A DNA stretch of 64,000 nt from Arthrobacter sp. zg-Y844 (GCF_024385465.1 NZ_JANFLS010000002.1:868001-932000); one strand, 5' to 3'; numbered from the stretch's first letter, positions 19,783 through 29,234 are shown. Notes: generated by a model not told the origin, from the letters alone. Made by a program: numbers and translations.

Positions 19783-20883
19783 GTGTCTCCCACCCCGGCC
19801 GAATCCGCGCAGGAGGAGCAGGCCGCATACCGAGACCTGTTGGGCACGGAACTCGAGGATTTCCTGGCAGTCCAGCACTCGGTGCTCGCCGAGGTCTCCC
19901 GCGAGGCGCTTCCCCTTTTGGACGCCGTTCACAACCTTGCCCGCGGAGGGAAGCGCCTGCGGGCCCTCCTTGCTTACTGGGGATGGCGCGGCGCCGGAGG
20001 AACTCCCCTGCATCCGGAAGCCGTCCGGGCCGGCGTCGCACTGGAACTGTTCCAGAGTGCGGCACTGATCCACGACGACATCATTGACCGGTCCGACACC
20101 CGCCGGGGCGGGCCAAGCGTTCACCGCACCTTCTCGATGGCGCATGCGGACGCCAACTGGCACCTGGACGGATTCCATTTCGGTTCATCGGCCGGAATCC
20201 TTGCCGGCGATCTTTGCCTGTCGCTCAGCGAGGAAATGTTTTCCGCCGTGGGTCCGCGCGCGGCGCACGGCACCGAAGCGCGGCGCATCTTCAACCGCAT
20301 GCGCACAGAGGTCATGGCCGGGCAGTACCTTGACATCCTCGAAGAGGTTGTCGGTCCGGACTACGACCCCGAGCACGCCGTCGTCCGGGCGTTGAATATC
20401 CTGCGCTACAAGGCAGCGAAGTACACCACCGAGCATCCCCTGACCCTGGGCGGTGCCCTGGCCGGTGCCGGCGCAGAGATCCTGGCGGGCTATTCCCGCT
20501 TCTCCCTGCCCCTGGGGGAAGCGTTCCAGCTGCGGGACGACGTACTGGGTGTGTTCGGAGATCCCCGGACCACCGGCAAGCCGGCGGGAGACGACCTGCG
20601 TGAGGGTAAACGCACGGTCCTGATTGCCTACGCCCTGTCCAGCGGGAGCGAGAGCGCCCGGAAAGAGATCACGGCCCGGCTCGGGGATCCGGGGCTGGAC
20701 GACGACGGCGTGGCCCGGCTGCGCGGAATCATCCTCGACACCGGGGCGCTGGCCGCGACGGAGGAACTCATCTCCAGGCATACCGAAACGGCGTTTTCCG
20801 CATTAGCCGCGCTCCCCCTCGACGGCATCCCCCGGGCCGCCCTGGACGCGTTGGCCCACGCAGCCGTTCGGCGCAGCTCCTAG
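19783..20883 (+). CDS. Polyprenyl diphosphate synthase (geranylgeranyl-type)
   Basis: Trans-isoprenyl diphosphate synthase that condenses isopentenyl diphosphate with allylic diphosphates; product length cannot be read directly. The 366-residue protein has GGKRLRALLAYW, the first aspartate motif DDIID at 98-102, and the second region QLRDDVLGVFGD (about 249-260), in the form seen in actinobacterial geranylgeranyl or menaquinone-side-chain enzymes. The start GTG at 19783 follows the lipoprotein stop by two bases. A strong bidirectional terminator follows. Confidence 0.9.
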   Translation: MSPTPAESAQEEQAAYRDLLGTELEDFLAVQHSVLAEVSREALPLLDAVHNLARGGKRLRALLAYWGWRGAGGTPLHPEAVRAGVALELFQSAALIHDDIIDRSDTRRGGPSVHRTFSMAHADANWHLDGFHFGSSAGILAGDLCLSLSEEMFSAVGPRAAHGTEARRIFNRMRTEVMAGQYLDILEEVVGPDYDPEHAVVRALNILRYKAAKYTTEHPLTLGGALAGAGAEILAGYSRFSLPLGEAFQLRDDVLGVFGDPRTTGKPAGDDLREGKRTVLIAYALSSGSESARKEITARLGDPGLDDDGVARLRGIILDTGALAATEELISRHTETAFSALAALPLDGIPRAALDALAHAAVRRSS

Positions 20884-20916
20884 GGAGCGGCACAGGCAAT
20901 AGAAAGATTCCAAACT

Positions 20917-20956
20917 AATAAGGAGCTGCCAGTCCGGAGACTGGCAGCTCCTTATT
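20917..20956. terminator. Bidirectional terminator, polyprenyl synthase / Rv2175c-like gene
   Basis: Perfect 18-base stem (AATAAGGAGCTGCCAGTC and its complement) with a CGGA loop, between two convergent genes. The flanking A/T ends make it suitable for both directions. Confidence 0.9.
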
Positions 20957-20984
20957 CAGGTGCTGCGTAATTCAGGTGCTGCGT
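20954..20984. repeat. 15-bp tandem direct repeat
   Basis: ATTCAGGTGCTGCGT occurs at 20954-20968 and again at 20970-20984, just after the terminator and before the stop codon of the Rv2175c-like gene. It looks like a local slippage duplication. Confidence 0.7.
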
Positions 20985-20993
20985 GAGGCGTTG

Positions 20994-21347
20994 CTACCAG
21001 CCCAGCGCCTGTGCACGGCGGCGGATCTCCGTCTTGCGCCCTTCGCGGAGCGCGTCCACGGGACGGCCGGGCAGCGTGTCGTCGGCCGTGAAGAGCCAGC
21101 GGATCATTTCGTCGTCGTGGAAGCCTGCGTCATTGAGCACCGAAATGGTGCCCTTCAGGCTCTCCAGCACGGCGCCGTCAGCGATAAAGGCAGCCGGGAT
21201 GCTGCGGATCTTCCGGTCGCCGAGGCGCACAGCCAGCAGGGCGCGCTCCTCCAGCAGGCTATGCACCTTGTTAATAGGGAGATCGAGTTGTTCAGCCACA
21301 TCGGGCAGGGTCAGCCAGTCGGAAACAAGTTCCTCGAGTTCATTCAC
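20994..21347 (-). CDS. Rv2175c-like DNA-binding protein, PknL neighbour
   Basis: A 117-residue protein with a winged helix-turn-helix (about 12-60: LTLPDVAEQLDLPINKVHSL) and a C-terminal conserved block ending EIRRRAQALGW. The family is restricted to actinobacteria; in Mycobacterium tuberculosis, Rv2175c is phosphorylated by PknL and loses DNA binding. Here pknL lies 1.7 kb away, with a LysM transglycosylase gene in between, so the same kinase-substrate relation is likely but inferred. Confidence 0.85.
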   Translation of the reverse strand: MNELEELVSDWLTLPDVAEQLDLPINKVHSLLEERALLAVRLGDRKIRSIPAAFIADGAVLESLKGTISVLNDAGFHDDEMIRWLFTADDTLPGRPVDALREGRKTEIRRRAQALGW

Positions 21348-21604
21348 CCTTCAAGGGTGCCACGTCCGGGGCCGCCCGGGCCAGTTTGCCGTTTGACGGC
21401 AGAACTGAAACACAAAAAGCACTACTCGGGTATTGTGCCGGTCTCTGGTTAGTGTAAATTCACATTAGTACCTGTAATCCCATGCGTAACTAGCACACCA
21501 CTAGTCACATAAAGAACAGTGGTAACACCCGTTCCATTACTTGTTTTTAATCCAAGGATTTGCGGTAAAGGCCGCGGCCAACACAGATGAGGAAACATCA
21601 CCAT

Positions 21605-22957
21605 ATGAACGCTCAGTCCACCACGGGAACGCCAGAGGCGCGTCCCGTTGCTACAGGAATACCGCGCAAACTGAGTGTTGCCGTGACGACCGCCGCCATT
21701 CCTGCAGTGATGATGTCCGCCCTGGCTCTTGCCGAGCCGGCCGCCGCTGCCCCCGCCGCACCCCAGAACACCCTGTTTCCCCAGCTCCCCCTGCAGGCCA
21801 TCAAGAACCTGAACACCGGAGCTGCCACCGGAGTTACCGCCTCGCAGCTGGCCACCCAGGTTCCCGCGACGCTGCAGGCGGAGTCGGCTGTTCCTGCCAC
21901 GCACCGGATCGTTTCCGGCGACACGGTCAGTTCAATTGCCGCACAGTATGGACTGTCCGTAACGGAACTGCTGCGCGTGAACAACCTGCAGGCGTCCTCG
22001 CTGATCTTTGCAGGTGACGATCTCCGCCTTGGCGGGGCGGCCGCATCCGCTGCCCCCGCTGCCGCTTCCGCTGCCGGCGAAGGCACCTACACGGTGGTCT
22101 CCGGGGATACTTTGAGCGCCATTGCCGGAAAGCACGGCGTCAGCCTCTCCAGCATCCTCGCCGCGAACAGCCTGACCCTCACCTCCGTCATCTACCCGGG
22201 CCAGTCGATCCGCATCGACGGCCAGGCGCCGGCCGCTCCCACGGCTCCTTCCGGTGTCCAGCCGGCCTCCGGCACCGGCAGCTCGTACACGGTTGCCGCC
22301 GGGGATACCCTCAGCGCAATCGCCGCCAAGCACGGCGTCAGCCTCTCCGGCATCATGGCCGCAAACGGCCTGTCGCAGACCTCGGTAATCCGGCCGGGCC
22401 AGAAGATCACCGTCGACGGCAGCACCGTCAGTGTCACCGCCTCCGCGCCCGTGGCAGCCGCACCCACGGATCTGGTTCCCAATACCTTCCTGCACTACAC
22501 CTACCCCGAGCACACTGTCGCCGGCGCCAACCTGAACAAGCAGACCCTCAACTCGCTGCCCGTTCCGGACCGTGCGCAGATGCAGCAGATCGTGGCCGAC
22601 ACGGCAGCGCAGATGGGTGTCGACCCGGCCCTGGCCCAGGCATTCGCCTTCCAGGAATCCGGCTTCGACCAGCGGGCTGTCTCCCCGGCCAATGCCATCG
22701 GCACCATGCAGGTCATTCCTTCCTCCGGGGAATGGGCTTCGCAGCTGGTAGGACGGCAGCTGAACCTGCTGGATCCGTATGACAATGCCACGGCCGGCGT
22801 CGCGATCATCAGCGCTTTGATCCGCAGCAGCGACAGCCTGGAAACCGCAATCGCGTCCTACTACCAGGGCCAGTACTCGGTGACCACCCACGGCATGTTC
22901 GCGGACACCCGCAACTATGTCAGTTCCGTGCTTGCCCACCGGGCGTCCTTCCAGTAA
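21605..22957 (+). CDS. Secreted lytic transglycosylase with three LysM domains
   Basis: Cell-wall hydrolase. A twin-helix-like signal segment (PRKLSVAVTTAAIPAVMMSA, then AEPAAAAPAAP cleavage region) precedes three LysM peptidoglycan-binding repeats (THRIVSGDTVSSIAAQYGLS, TYTVVSGDTLSAIAGKHGVS, SYTVAAGDTLSAIAAKHGVS) and a C-terminal SLT domain with catalytic Glu in FAFQESGFDQRAVS. Start ATG at 21605 follows GAGGAAA; the ATG at 21587 would add six residues (MRKHHH) and cannot be excluded. The gene sits between pknL and its DNA-binding partner and ends in a strong terminator. Confidence 0.9.
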   Translation: MNAQSTTGTPEARPVATGIPRKLSVAVTTAAIPAVMMSALALAEPAAAAPAAPQNTLFPQLPLQAIKNLNTGAATGVTASQLATQVPATLQAESAVPATHRIVSGDTVSSIAAQYGLSVTELLRVNNLQASSLIFAGDDLRLGGAAASAAPAAASAAGEGTYTVVSGDTLSAIAGKHGVSLSSILAANSLTLTSVIYPGQSIRIDGQAPAAPTAPSGVQPASGTGSSYTVAAGDTLSAIAAKHGVSLSGIMAANGLSQTSVIRPGQKITVDGSTVSVTASAPVAAAPTDLVPNTFLHYTYPEHTVAGANLNKQTLNSLPVPDRAQMQQIVADTAAQMGVDPALAQAFAFQESGFDQRAVSPANAIGTMQVIPSSGEWASQLVGRQLNLLDPYDNATAGVAIISALIRSSDSLETAIASYYQGQYSVTTHGMFADTRNYVSSVLAHRASFQ

Positions 22958-22978
22958 GGCAATCCAGGAGTGCATCGA

Positions 22979-23011
22979 AAGGGTCCGGATCGGGTGTCGA
23001 TCCGGACCCTT
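22979..23011 (+). terminator. Terminator after the LysM transglycosylase gene
   Basis: Perfect 14-base stem AAGGGTCCGGATCG with loop GGTGT and complementary arm, about 20 bases after the stop codon and 27 bases before pknL. Confidence 0.85.
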
Positions 23012-23037
23012 CCGCGTACCGCCATTAGGATCGAAGG

Positions 23038-25194
23038 GTGCATGAGCCCGTGAAAGACTCCCTCGTTGAGACGCTGGTCGACGACCGTTACTTCGTCAGG
23101 TCCCTGGTGGCGCGCGGCGGAATGTCCAGTGTTTACCTGGCTACCGACCGCCGTCTGGACCGCGATGTGGCCCTCAAGGTGCTGTACCCGCACCTTGCCG
23201 CGGACCGCGGCTTCCTTCGGCGTTTCGAAAGCGAAGCCAAATCGGCTGCGCGGCTTTCCCACCCCCACGTGGTGGGCGTCCTGGACCAGGGGATCACCGA
23301 CAGCCTGGCGTACCTCGTGATGGAGTATGTGCCCGGCCGGACGCTGCGCGGGCTGCTGGACGAGCGCGGTCCCCTCTCGCCGCGCCTGGCGCTGGCACTG
23401 ATGGATGCGGTGGTTGAAGGGCTGGCTGCTGCGCACGACGCCGGCCTGGTCCACCGCGACGTCAAGCCGGAGAACGTGCTCCTCGCGGACAACGGCAGGA
23501 TCAAGATCGCTGACTTCGGGCTGGCCCGTGCCGTGTCCACCAGCACCAACACCGGCACACTGGTGGGCACCGTCGCCTACCTGGCACCCGAACTGGTTAC
23601 TGCGGGCGGTGCCGACGAACGCAGCGACGTCTATTCAGCCGGCATCATGCTTTATGAAATGCTTACGGGCAGGCAGCCCTTCACGGGAGATTCACCCATC
23701 CAGGTGGCCTTTGCGCATGTCCACTCCTCCGTTCCCGCCCCTTCGGACCTGTGCCCGGGACTGGCTGAGGACCTGGACGAGCTTGTCCGCTGGTGCACCG
23801 CCAAGGACCCCGAGGAACGCCCGGTCAACGGCCGCGCCCTGCTGGGCGAACTGCGGCACATCCGGACCTCCCTCAGCGACGCGGAGCTTGACTTCCGGTG
23901 CGCTCCCGGCCCGGGCAGCCGACCGTCCGACGCCGGCACGCCCACCGAAGCGTTGTCCGGCGCCACGGAGGTCCTCACTGCCGCCGGTGCCGCCACGAGC
24001 GTCATCGACACTTCCGCATTAGGCCCCGGCGATCCCCGCGGGAACCACACCGAGGTCATCCACCGAAACGACAACGCCACCACGGTATTTCCTGCCGGCA
24101 GCCGCGGTGCAGCGGACGATGGTGGGGACCACGCGGACGGGTACGACGCTGACGGCCCGGACGACGACTATGACGCAGACGCAGACGACGAAGCCGGGCC
24201 TGGTGCGAACGCGCGTCGGCGCCTCGCGCAGCGGGATGAACGCGACCGGCTGCGGCAGAACGACCGTGAAGCGCACCGCCCGCAGTTATCCCTTCGCAGC
24301 GGAAAGCCGCGCCGCCGGGGCATCCTGCTGGCCGTGGTGCTGACGGTACTGCTCGCAGCAGTTGCCTTTGCCGGATGGTTCTTCGGTGCCGGACCCGGCG
24401 CCCTGGTCTCCGTACCGGACGTGAGCAATGCTTCCGTCGAGGAAGCCGGCACACAGCTGGGCGAGGCAGGCCTGAACTACACCACCGATGAGGTGTTCGA
24501 CGAAGTGGTTGCCGCAGGGCTCGCTGTCGGCACCGATCCCGGCGCGGCCCGGGAAATCCGCCGCTTCCAGCCGGTGACGCTGCTCGTCTCCAAGGGACCG
24601 CAGCTGTTTTCCGTGCCCAATGTAGTCCAGCGCACGCTGGAAGCCGCCCGGGCAGACCTTGAGGCGGACGAGCTCACGCTCGGCGCAGTCACGGAGGAGT
24701 ACAGCGAAAGCATCGAAGCGGGCAGCATCATCAGCCAGCAGCCGTTGCCGGACACCCTGCTGCGGCTGGGGGCGCCGGTGGACGTCACGGTGTCAAAGGG
24801 ACCGGCGCCCGTTGAGGTCCCCGCAGTCGCCGGGCTCGGCGAGGACGCTGCGGTGAAAGCCATTGAAGACGCCGGACTCACGGCTGCCGTGGCTCCGGAA
24901 AAAGTGAACAGTCCTTCCGTCCCGGCGGGCGCGGTTGTCGACCAGACGCCGGCATCCGGGCTGCTCGAGCGGGGCTCCACCGTCACGCTGACCATCTCCC
25001 TCGGTCCGCGGATGGTTGAGGTTCCGAACTATGTGGGCCAGCGCGCCGAGACCGCGCGGGCGGATCTGGAAAGCCGCGGGTTCACGGTCGAGGTGGAGAA
25101 CCTCCTGGGCGGATTGCTGGGCCTGGTCCGGGACCAGGAACCGGGCGCAGGTACCGCCCCCGAGGGCTCCACCGTCATCCTGAAGGTGGTGTAG
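23038..25194 (+). CDS. pknL: PASTA-domain serine/threonine protein kinase PknL
   Basis: Membrane kinase that senses cell wall fragments. The 718-residue protein has a Hanks-type kinase domain (about 14-285: ALKVL lysine, catalytic HRDVKPEN at about 140-147, ADFGLA at about 159, activation loop with TNTGTLVGT), a long hydrophilic linker with an acidic run near 365-390, one membrane helix at about 427-449 and four extracellular PASTA domains from about 458 to the end. The start GTG has AGGA seven bases upstream. Position next to DAHP synthase and the Rv2175c-like gene matches mycobacterial pknL; PknB-type kinases share this architecture, so the name rests on context. Confidence 0.9.
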   Translation: MHEPVKDSLVETLVDDRYFVRSLVARGGMSSVYLATDRRLDRDVALKVLYPHLAADRGFLRRFESEAKSAARLSHPHVVGVLDQGITDSLAYLVMEYVPGRTLRGLLDERGPLSPRLALALMDAVVEGLAAAHDAGLVHRDVKPENVLLADNGRIKIADFGLARAVSTSTNTGTLVGTVAYLAPELVTAGGADERSDVYSAGIMLYEMLTGRQPFTGDSPIQVAFAHVHSSVPAPSDLCPGLAEDLDELVRWCTAKDPEERPVNGRALLGELRHIRTSLSDAELDFRCAPGPGSRPSDAGTPTEALSGATEVLTAAGAATSVIDTSALGPGDPRGNHTEVIHRNDNATTVFPAGSRGAADDGGDHADGYDADGPDDDYDADADDEAGPGANARRRLAQRDERDRLRQNDREAHRPQLSLRSGKPRRRGILLAVVLTVLLAAVAFAGWFFGAGPGALVSVPDVSNASVEEAGTQLGEAGLNYTTDEVFDEVVAAGLAVGTDPGAAREIRRFQPVTLLVSKGPQLFSVPNVVQRTLEAARADLEADELTLGAVTEEYSESIEAGSIISQQPLPDTLLRLGAPVDVTVSKGPAPVEVPAVAGLGEDAAVKAIEDAGLTAAVAPEKVNSPSVPAGAVVDQTPASGLLERGSTVTLTISLGPRMVEVPNYVGQRAETARADLESRGFTVEVENLLGGLLGLVRDQEPGAGTAPEGSTVILKVV

Positions 25195-25216
25195 CCCCGG
25201 GGCGGCCCTACGCCTG

Positions 25217-26617
25217 TCAGCTCCTGCGGGAAAGGGCGCCTGCAACCAGGAAGGCCATCTCCAGGGACTGCATATGGTTCAACCGGGGGTCGCAGACGGA
25301 TTCGTAGCCCTCCACGAACGCCTCCTGGTCAATGGGGTCCGCACCGCCCAGGCACTCCGCGACGTCGTCGCCCGTCATTTCCACGTGCAGGCCGCCGGGG
25401 AAGGTCCCCAGGGAATCGTGCACTTCGAAGAAGCCGCGCACCTCGTCCATCACATCGTCGAAGTTGCGGGTCTTGTAGCCGTTGGGCGAGGTGACGGTGT
25501 TGCCGTGCATGGGGTCCGTTACCCAGAGAACCTGGGCGCCCGAGGCGGTCACCTTCTCCACCAGGGCGGGAAGCTTCTCGCGGATGTTACGGGCACCCAT
25601 CCGGGTGATGAACGTCAGCCGCCCGGGTTCCCGGTTCGGATCCAGCTTGTCGATCAGGGCCAAGGCGTCTTCGGCGCTCGTTTTCGGGCCGAGCTTCACG
25701 CCAATGGGGTTGCGTACCCGGGACAGGAAGTCCACATGCGCGGAATCTAGGTCACGGGTGCGCTCTCCGATCCACAGGAAGTGTCCGGACGTGTCGTACG
25801 GCTGGCCGGTCCGGGAGTCCACCCGGGTCAGGGCCCGTTCGTAGTCCAGGAGCAGCGCCTCGTGGCTGGCGAAGAACTCGACTCGCTTCAGGGCTTCGAA
25901 GTCCGCGCCGCAGGCATCCATGAAACGTACGGCGCGGTCGATTTCCCGGGCCAGGGATTCATAGCGTGAGTGCGCCGGATTGGACGTAAAACCCTTGTTC
26001 CAGTGGTGCACCAGCCGGAGATCGGCGAAACCGCCCTGCGTGAAGGCGCGGATCAGGTTCAGCGTGGACGCGGACGTATGGTACGCGCGCACCATCCGCG
26101 CCGGGTTGTGCCGGCGTGATTCGGGCGTGAAGTCATAGCCGTTGACCATGTCGCCGCGGTAGGCGGGCAACGTCACGCCGTCACGGGTTTCCTCGTTGGA
26201 TGAGCGCGGCTTGGCAAACTGACCGGCCATCCGGCCCATCTTGATCACCGGAACGGACGCACCGTAGGTCAGGACCACAGCCATCTGCAGCAGCGTCCGG
26301 ACACGGGCGCTGATCTTGTCCGCGGTGGCCGCTTCGAAGGTCTCGGCGCAGTCGCCGCCCTGCAGGAGGAAGGCACGGCCCTGGGCGGCCTCGGCCAGTC
26401 GGCTGCGGAGGACATCCACTTCGCCGGCGAAAACCAGCGGAGGAACCATCGAGAGTTCGGCAATGGCCGCGTCATACCCCGGATCGTCCCGCCACGTCGG
26501 CTGCTGGGAGATCGGCAGGGAACGCCAGTTGTCCAACTCGGGGTGGGTCGCGGAAGTGGCCGCCGCGCCCGAGAGCATGGTCGGAATGGACTCGCGGTGT
26601 ACGGGGGTGTCAGTCAC
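25217..26617 (-). CDS. aroG: 3-deoxy-7-phosphoheptulonate synthase, class II
   Basis: Condenses phosphoenolpyruvate and erythrose 4-phosphate in the first step of aromatic amino acid synthesis. The 466-residue protein is full length for class II, with FLLQGGDCAETF (metal/PEP site Cys), KMGRMAGQFAKPRS, HFLWIGERTRDLDSAHVD and ITRMGARNIREKLP. The GTG at 26617 has AGGA eight bases upstream. Its 3' end faces pknL at 22 bases. The tyrA gene of the same pathway is at 55165. Confidence 0.96.
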   Translation of the reverse strand: MTDTPVHRESIPTMLSGAAATSATHPELDNWRSLPISQQPTWRDDPGYDAAIAELSMVPPLVFAGEVDVLRSRLAEAAQGRAFLLQGGDCAETFEAATADKISARVRTLLQMAVVLTYGASVPVIKMGRMAGQFAKPRSSNEETRDGVTLPAYRGDMVNGYDFTPESRRHNPARMVRAYHTSASTLNLIRAFTQGGFADLRLVHHWNKGFTSNPAHSRYESLAREIDRAVRFMDACGADFEALKRVEFFASHEALLLDYERALTRVDSRTGQPYDTSGHFLWIGERTRDLDSAHVDFLSRVRNPIGVKLGPKTSAEDALALIDKLDPNREPGRLTFITRMGARNIREKLPALVEKVTASGAQVLWVTDPMHGNTVTSPNGYKTRNFDDVMDEVRGFFEVHDSLGTFPGGLHVEMTGDDVAECLGGADPIDQEAFVEGYESVCDPRLNHMQSLEMAFLVAGALSRRS

Positions 26618-26719
26618 GGATTAAATCCTACTAGTTGCCCGGCTGGAGCGAACAACGCCGTCACAAACGCTGCCGGAGCCCGCAACACATGCACGGTCCC
26701 GCCATCCCCCGAGGGGAAG

Positions 26720-27775
26720 CTAGGCGGTGTGGGAGCGCGGGTCTGCGTCGCGGTCAGCGGCCGGGCGGGCACCGCCGGTTTCGACACCGCTGCGTTCGTC
26801 GGCATCCGTCCGGGCAGCGCGGGAACCATTGGCCCCGGGCATCCGGCCACGGAACTTCGGGCGCCGTTTGTTTCCGGCTTCGCCCGCGGCGTCACCCGCT
26901 TCGGCTGCAGCCGGCTTCGAGGATTTTCGGATCCCCTTCGCCGCGCTCGTACCGATGACGGTCACGGCGCCGGGCAGTTTGCCGCCCGCTTCGGCAGGCA
27001 GTTCCGAACCGCCGGCCGGGGGCACTGCACCGGAATCGGATCCGGTGGAAAGGCGGACAGCCGCGCTGCGTGCCTGTGCGGCCTTGACGCCCTTCTTAGC
27101 GGCCATCTTTTCCTTGACGGTGCTGGCGTATACATCCACGTATTCCTGGCCGGAAAGGCGCATGAGTTCATACATGATCTCGTCGGTCACGGAGCGCTGG
27201 ATAAAGCGGTCGTTCTCCAGCCCGGCGTACCGCGAGAAGTCCAGCGGTTGGCCGACGATGATGCCGATCCGGCGGATATTGGGAATCCGCCGGCCGATGG
27301 GCTGGACCTTGTCGGTTCCGATCATCGCAACGGGGATGACGGGAACGCCGGTAGAGAGCACCAGCTTGGCTACACCGGTCTTGCCGCGGTACAGCCGCCC
27401 GTCCGGGCTGCGGGTACCTTCCGGGTAAATACCCAGCAGGCCGCCGTTTTCCAGGACATCGACGCCTGCCTTGAGGGAGGAAGCGGACGCTGCTCCGCCC
27501 GAGCGGTCCATCGGCAGCTGGTTCGCGAGCCGGAAGAAGGTTGCGGTGAGCTTGCCCTTGATGCCTTTGCCGTTGAAATAATCGCTCTTCGCGAGGAAGC
27601 TCACCGGCCGGGGTACGGCCAGCGGAAGGAAAATCGAGTCGGAAAACGAAAGGTGATTGCTCACCAGGACGGCAGGCCCGGATTCGGGGATGTTATCCAT
27701 TCCCTTGACCCAAGGCCTGAAGAGAAGATTTACCACCGGCCCGATGAATATAGTCTTCATCACCCAATAGAACAC
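26720..27775 (-). CDS. 1-acyl-sn-glycerol-3-phosphate acyltransferase-like protein (PlsC family)
   Basis: Membrane-bound acyltransferase of phospholipid synthesis. The 351-residue protein has the catalytic HX4D box in SNHLSFSDSIFLPLA (about residue 50) and the acceptor motif PEGTRSPDGRLYRGKTG (about 125). The core ends near 230; the remaining 120 residues are an Ala/Gly/Arg/Pro-rich tail of unknown role. I chose GTG 27775 (MFYWVMKTIFIGP), preceded by AGGAGA at nine bases; the longer frame has no family sequence. Located upstream of the DAHP synthase gene in the same direction. Confidence 0.88.
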   Translation of the reverse strand: MFYWVMKTIFIGPVVNLLFRPWVKGMDNIPESGPAVLVSNHLSFSDSIFLPLAVPRPVSFLAKSDYFNGKGIKGKLTATFFRLANQLPMDRSGGAASASSLKAGVDVLENGGLLGIYPEGTRSPDGRLYRGKTGVAKLVLSTGVPVIPVAMIGTDKVQPIGRRIPNIRRIGIIVGQPLDFSRYAGLENDRFIQRSVTDEIMYELMRLSGQEYVDVYASTVKEKMAAKKGVKAAQARSAAVRLSTGSDSGAVPPAGGSELPAEAGGKLPGAVTVIGTSAAKGIRKSSKPAAAEAGDAAGEAGNKRRPKFRGRMPGANGSRAARTDADERSGVETGGARPAADRDADPRSHTA

Positions 27776-27945
27776 GCGGCTTGATCTCCTGTCCGGACAA
27801 GACAATAACGGGGGGACCCGTTTGGTTCCCCAGACTCTACTGTATGCGCGCTTATCCCCGCTGGTGAATTTGGCGCGTGCCGGGGTTCCCGGGAGTTTCC
27901 CCCCTTCAGGGTCCAAAAAGGCCCCTCTAATGCAACCATAGACAC

Positions 27946-28710
27946 ATGACTTCCCTCCCCGGCGCTGATGCCTTCCACTCCGAGGGGCACGGACCCAACG
28001 CGGGCGTAGGCGTGCTTCTCAGCCACGGATTCACCGGATCCCCGGTGAGCCTTGCGGCTTGGGCGCGCCATCTGGCGGGCCGCGGCTACGCCGTGAGCCT
28101 TCCGCTGTTGCCCGGCCACGGCACCAGCTGGCAGGAATTGGCCCAGACACCGTGGCAGCGCTGGTACGAGGACTACGAGAACGCCTATCTGGACCTGCGG
28201 GAGCGGACGGACTGTGTCGTATCGGCAGGCCTTTCCATGGGCGGCACGTTGGCGCTGCGGCTGGCGGCCCGGCAGCAGGTGGCCGGCGTCGTCGTCGTTA
28301 ACCCCGGCCTGACGTTCGCCGACCCCCGGGCGCGCTATTCCGGCGTGCTGAAGTACTTCCTGAAATCGGTTCCCGCCATTGGCAACGACATCCGGCTCTC
28401 GGGACAGGATGAGGGTGCGTATCCGCGGACGCCGGTGGGCGCCGTGCAGCAACTTGGCAGGCTCTTCCGGAATACTGCCGCCGCCCTGCCCGACGTGACG
28501 GCGCCCGTGCTGGCGTTCCGTTCACGGGTGGACGCCGTGGTGCCGGAATCCAGCATGGAACTGCTCCGCCGCCGGCTCCTTAATGCAGAGCTTGAGGTGG
28601 TGCCGCTTGAGAACAGCTACCACGTTGCCACCATGGACCATGATGCGCCGCTGATCTTCGACCGCTCTTCCGAGTTCATCCACCGTGTCAGTTCCGGGGT
28701 GCGGGCATGA
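27946..28710 (+). CDS. Alpha/beta hydrolase, carboxylesterase / monoacylglycerol lipase type
   Basis: A 254-residue serine hydrolase resembling bacterial carboxylesterase Est30 and monoacylglycerol lipases. It has the oxyanion segment LLSHGFTGSP (about 25), the nucleophile elbow GLSMGG (about 95-100, Ser97), an Asp in FRSRVDAVVPE and the catalytic His in NSYHVATMDHD near the C terminus. The exact substrate cannot be read. Its stop overlaps the next gene by four bases, and plsC is divergent, which fits a lipid-related role (inference). Confidence 0.87.
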   Translation: MTSLPGADAFHSEGHGPNAGVGVLLSHGFTGSPVSLAAWARHLAGRGYAVSLPLLPGHGTSWQELAQTPWQRWYEDYENAYLDLRERTDCVVSAGLSMGGTLALRLAARQQVAGVVVVNPGLTFADPRARYSGVLKYFLKSVPAIGNDIRLSGQDEGAYPRTPVGAVQQLGRLFRNTAAALPDVTAPVLAFRSRVDAVVPESSMELLRRRLLNAELEVVPLENSYHVATMDHDAPLIFDRSSEFIHRVSSGVRA

Positions 28711-29234
28711 GCGAACGCGAGCCGGAACATAACGAGTCCACCGACGAGGAAGTCTGGCTGGACCTGGTGGCCCGCCTGGAGCATATGGACGCCAGCGATC
28801 CGGTACGTCCGGAACCGGACCGTTCCGCCGGCACCCCGGATGCCGACGCCCCGCGCGGCAGCGGAGAACCGGGGGAAGCAACACCGCCCGGCGATCCGGC
28901 GGCACCGACCCCGGCGGAACGGACCCGCGCCATCTTCGAGAACCAGCCGCTGGCATCAGCGGGGCCCCGGGACTATACCGCCGAGGATGAGGACGACGGC
29001 GGGTTTGTGCCGCCCGAACCGCCGCCGCTTGGCACCGGGGAACCGCTGGTTGTGCTCAGCTGGCTGGGCACGCTGGCCGGACCGCTCCTGCTCCTGGTGT
29101 TCGCCATGTTCTGGCGCACCGCGCCGCTGCCCGTCATCCTCGGCACTGTCGCCGTGTTTGCGGGATCCGCGGCCTATCTGCTTTTCCGGCTACCCCAGCA
29201 CCGCGATGAGGATGACGACGGAGCGGCCGTCTAG
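28707..29234 (+). CDS. Small two-helix membrane protein, unknown function
   Basis: A 175-residue protein: an acidic, Pro-rich soluble N-terminal part of about 110 residues, then two membrane helices (LVVLSWLGTLAGPLLLLVFA and LPVILGTVAVFAGSAAYLLF) and a short acidic tail HRDEDDDGAAV. I recognise no domain. The ATGA overlap with the esterase gene implies translational coupling. Confidence 0.8.
   Translation: MSEREPEHNESTDEEVWLDLVARLEHMDASDPVRPEPDRSAGTPDADAPRGSGEPGEATPPGDPAAPTPAERTRAIFENQPLASAGPRDYTAEDEDDGGFVPPEPPPLGTGEPLVVLSWLGTLAGPLLLLVFAMFWRTAPLPVILGTVAVFAGSAAYLLFRLPQHRDEDDDGAAV

Noticed and set aside
21348-21604. Possible c-di-AMP (ydaO) riboswitch before the LysM transglycosylase gene
   Set aside because: Such switches precede wall-hydrolase genes in some actinobacteria, but I could not find the conserved core or pairings in this leader.
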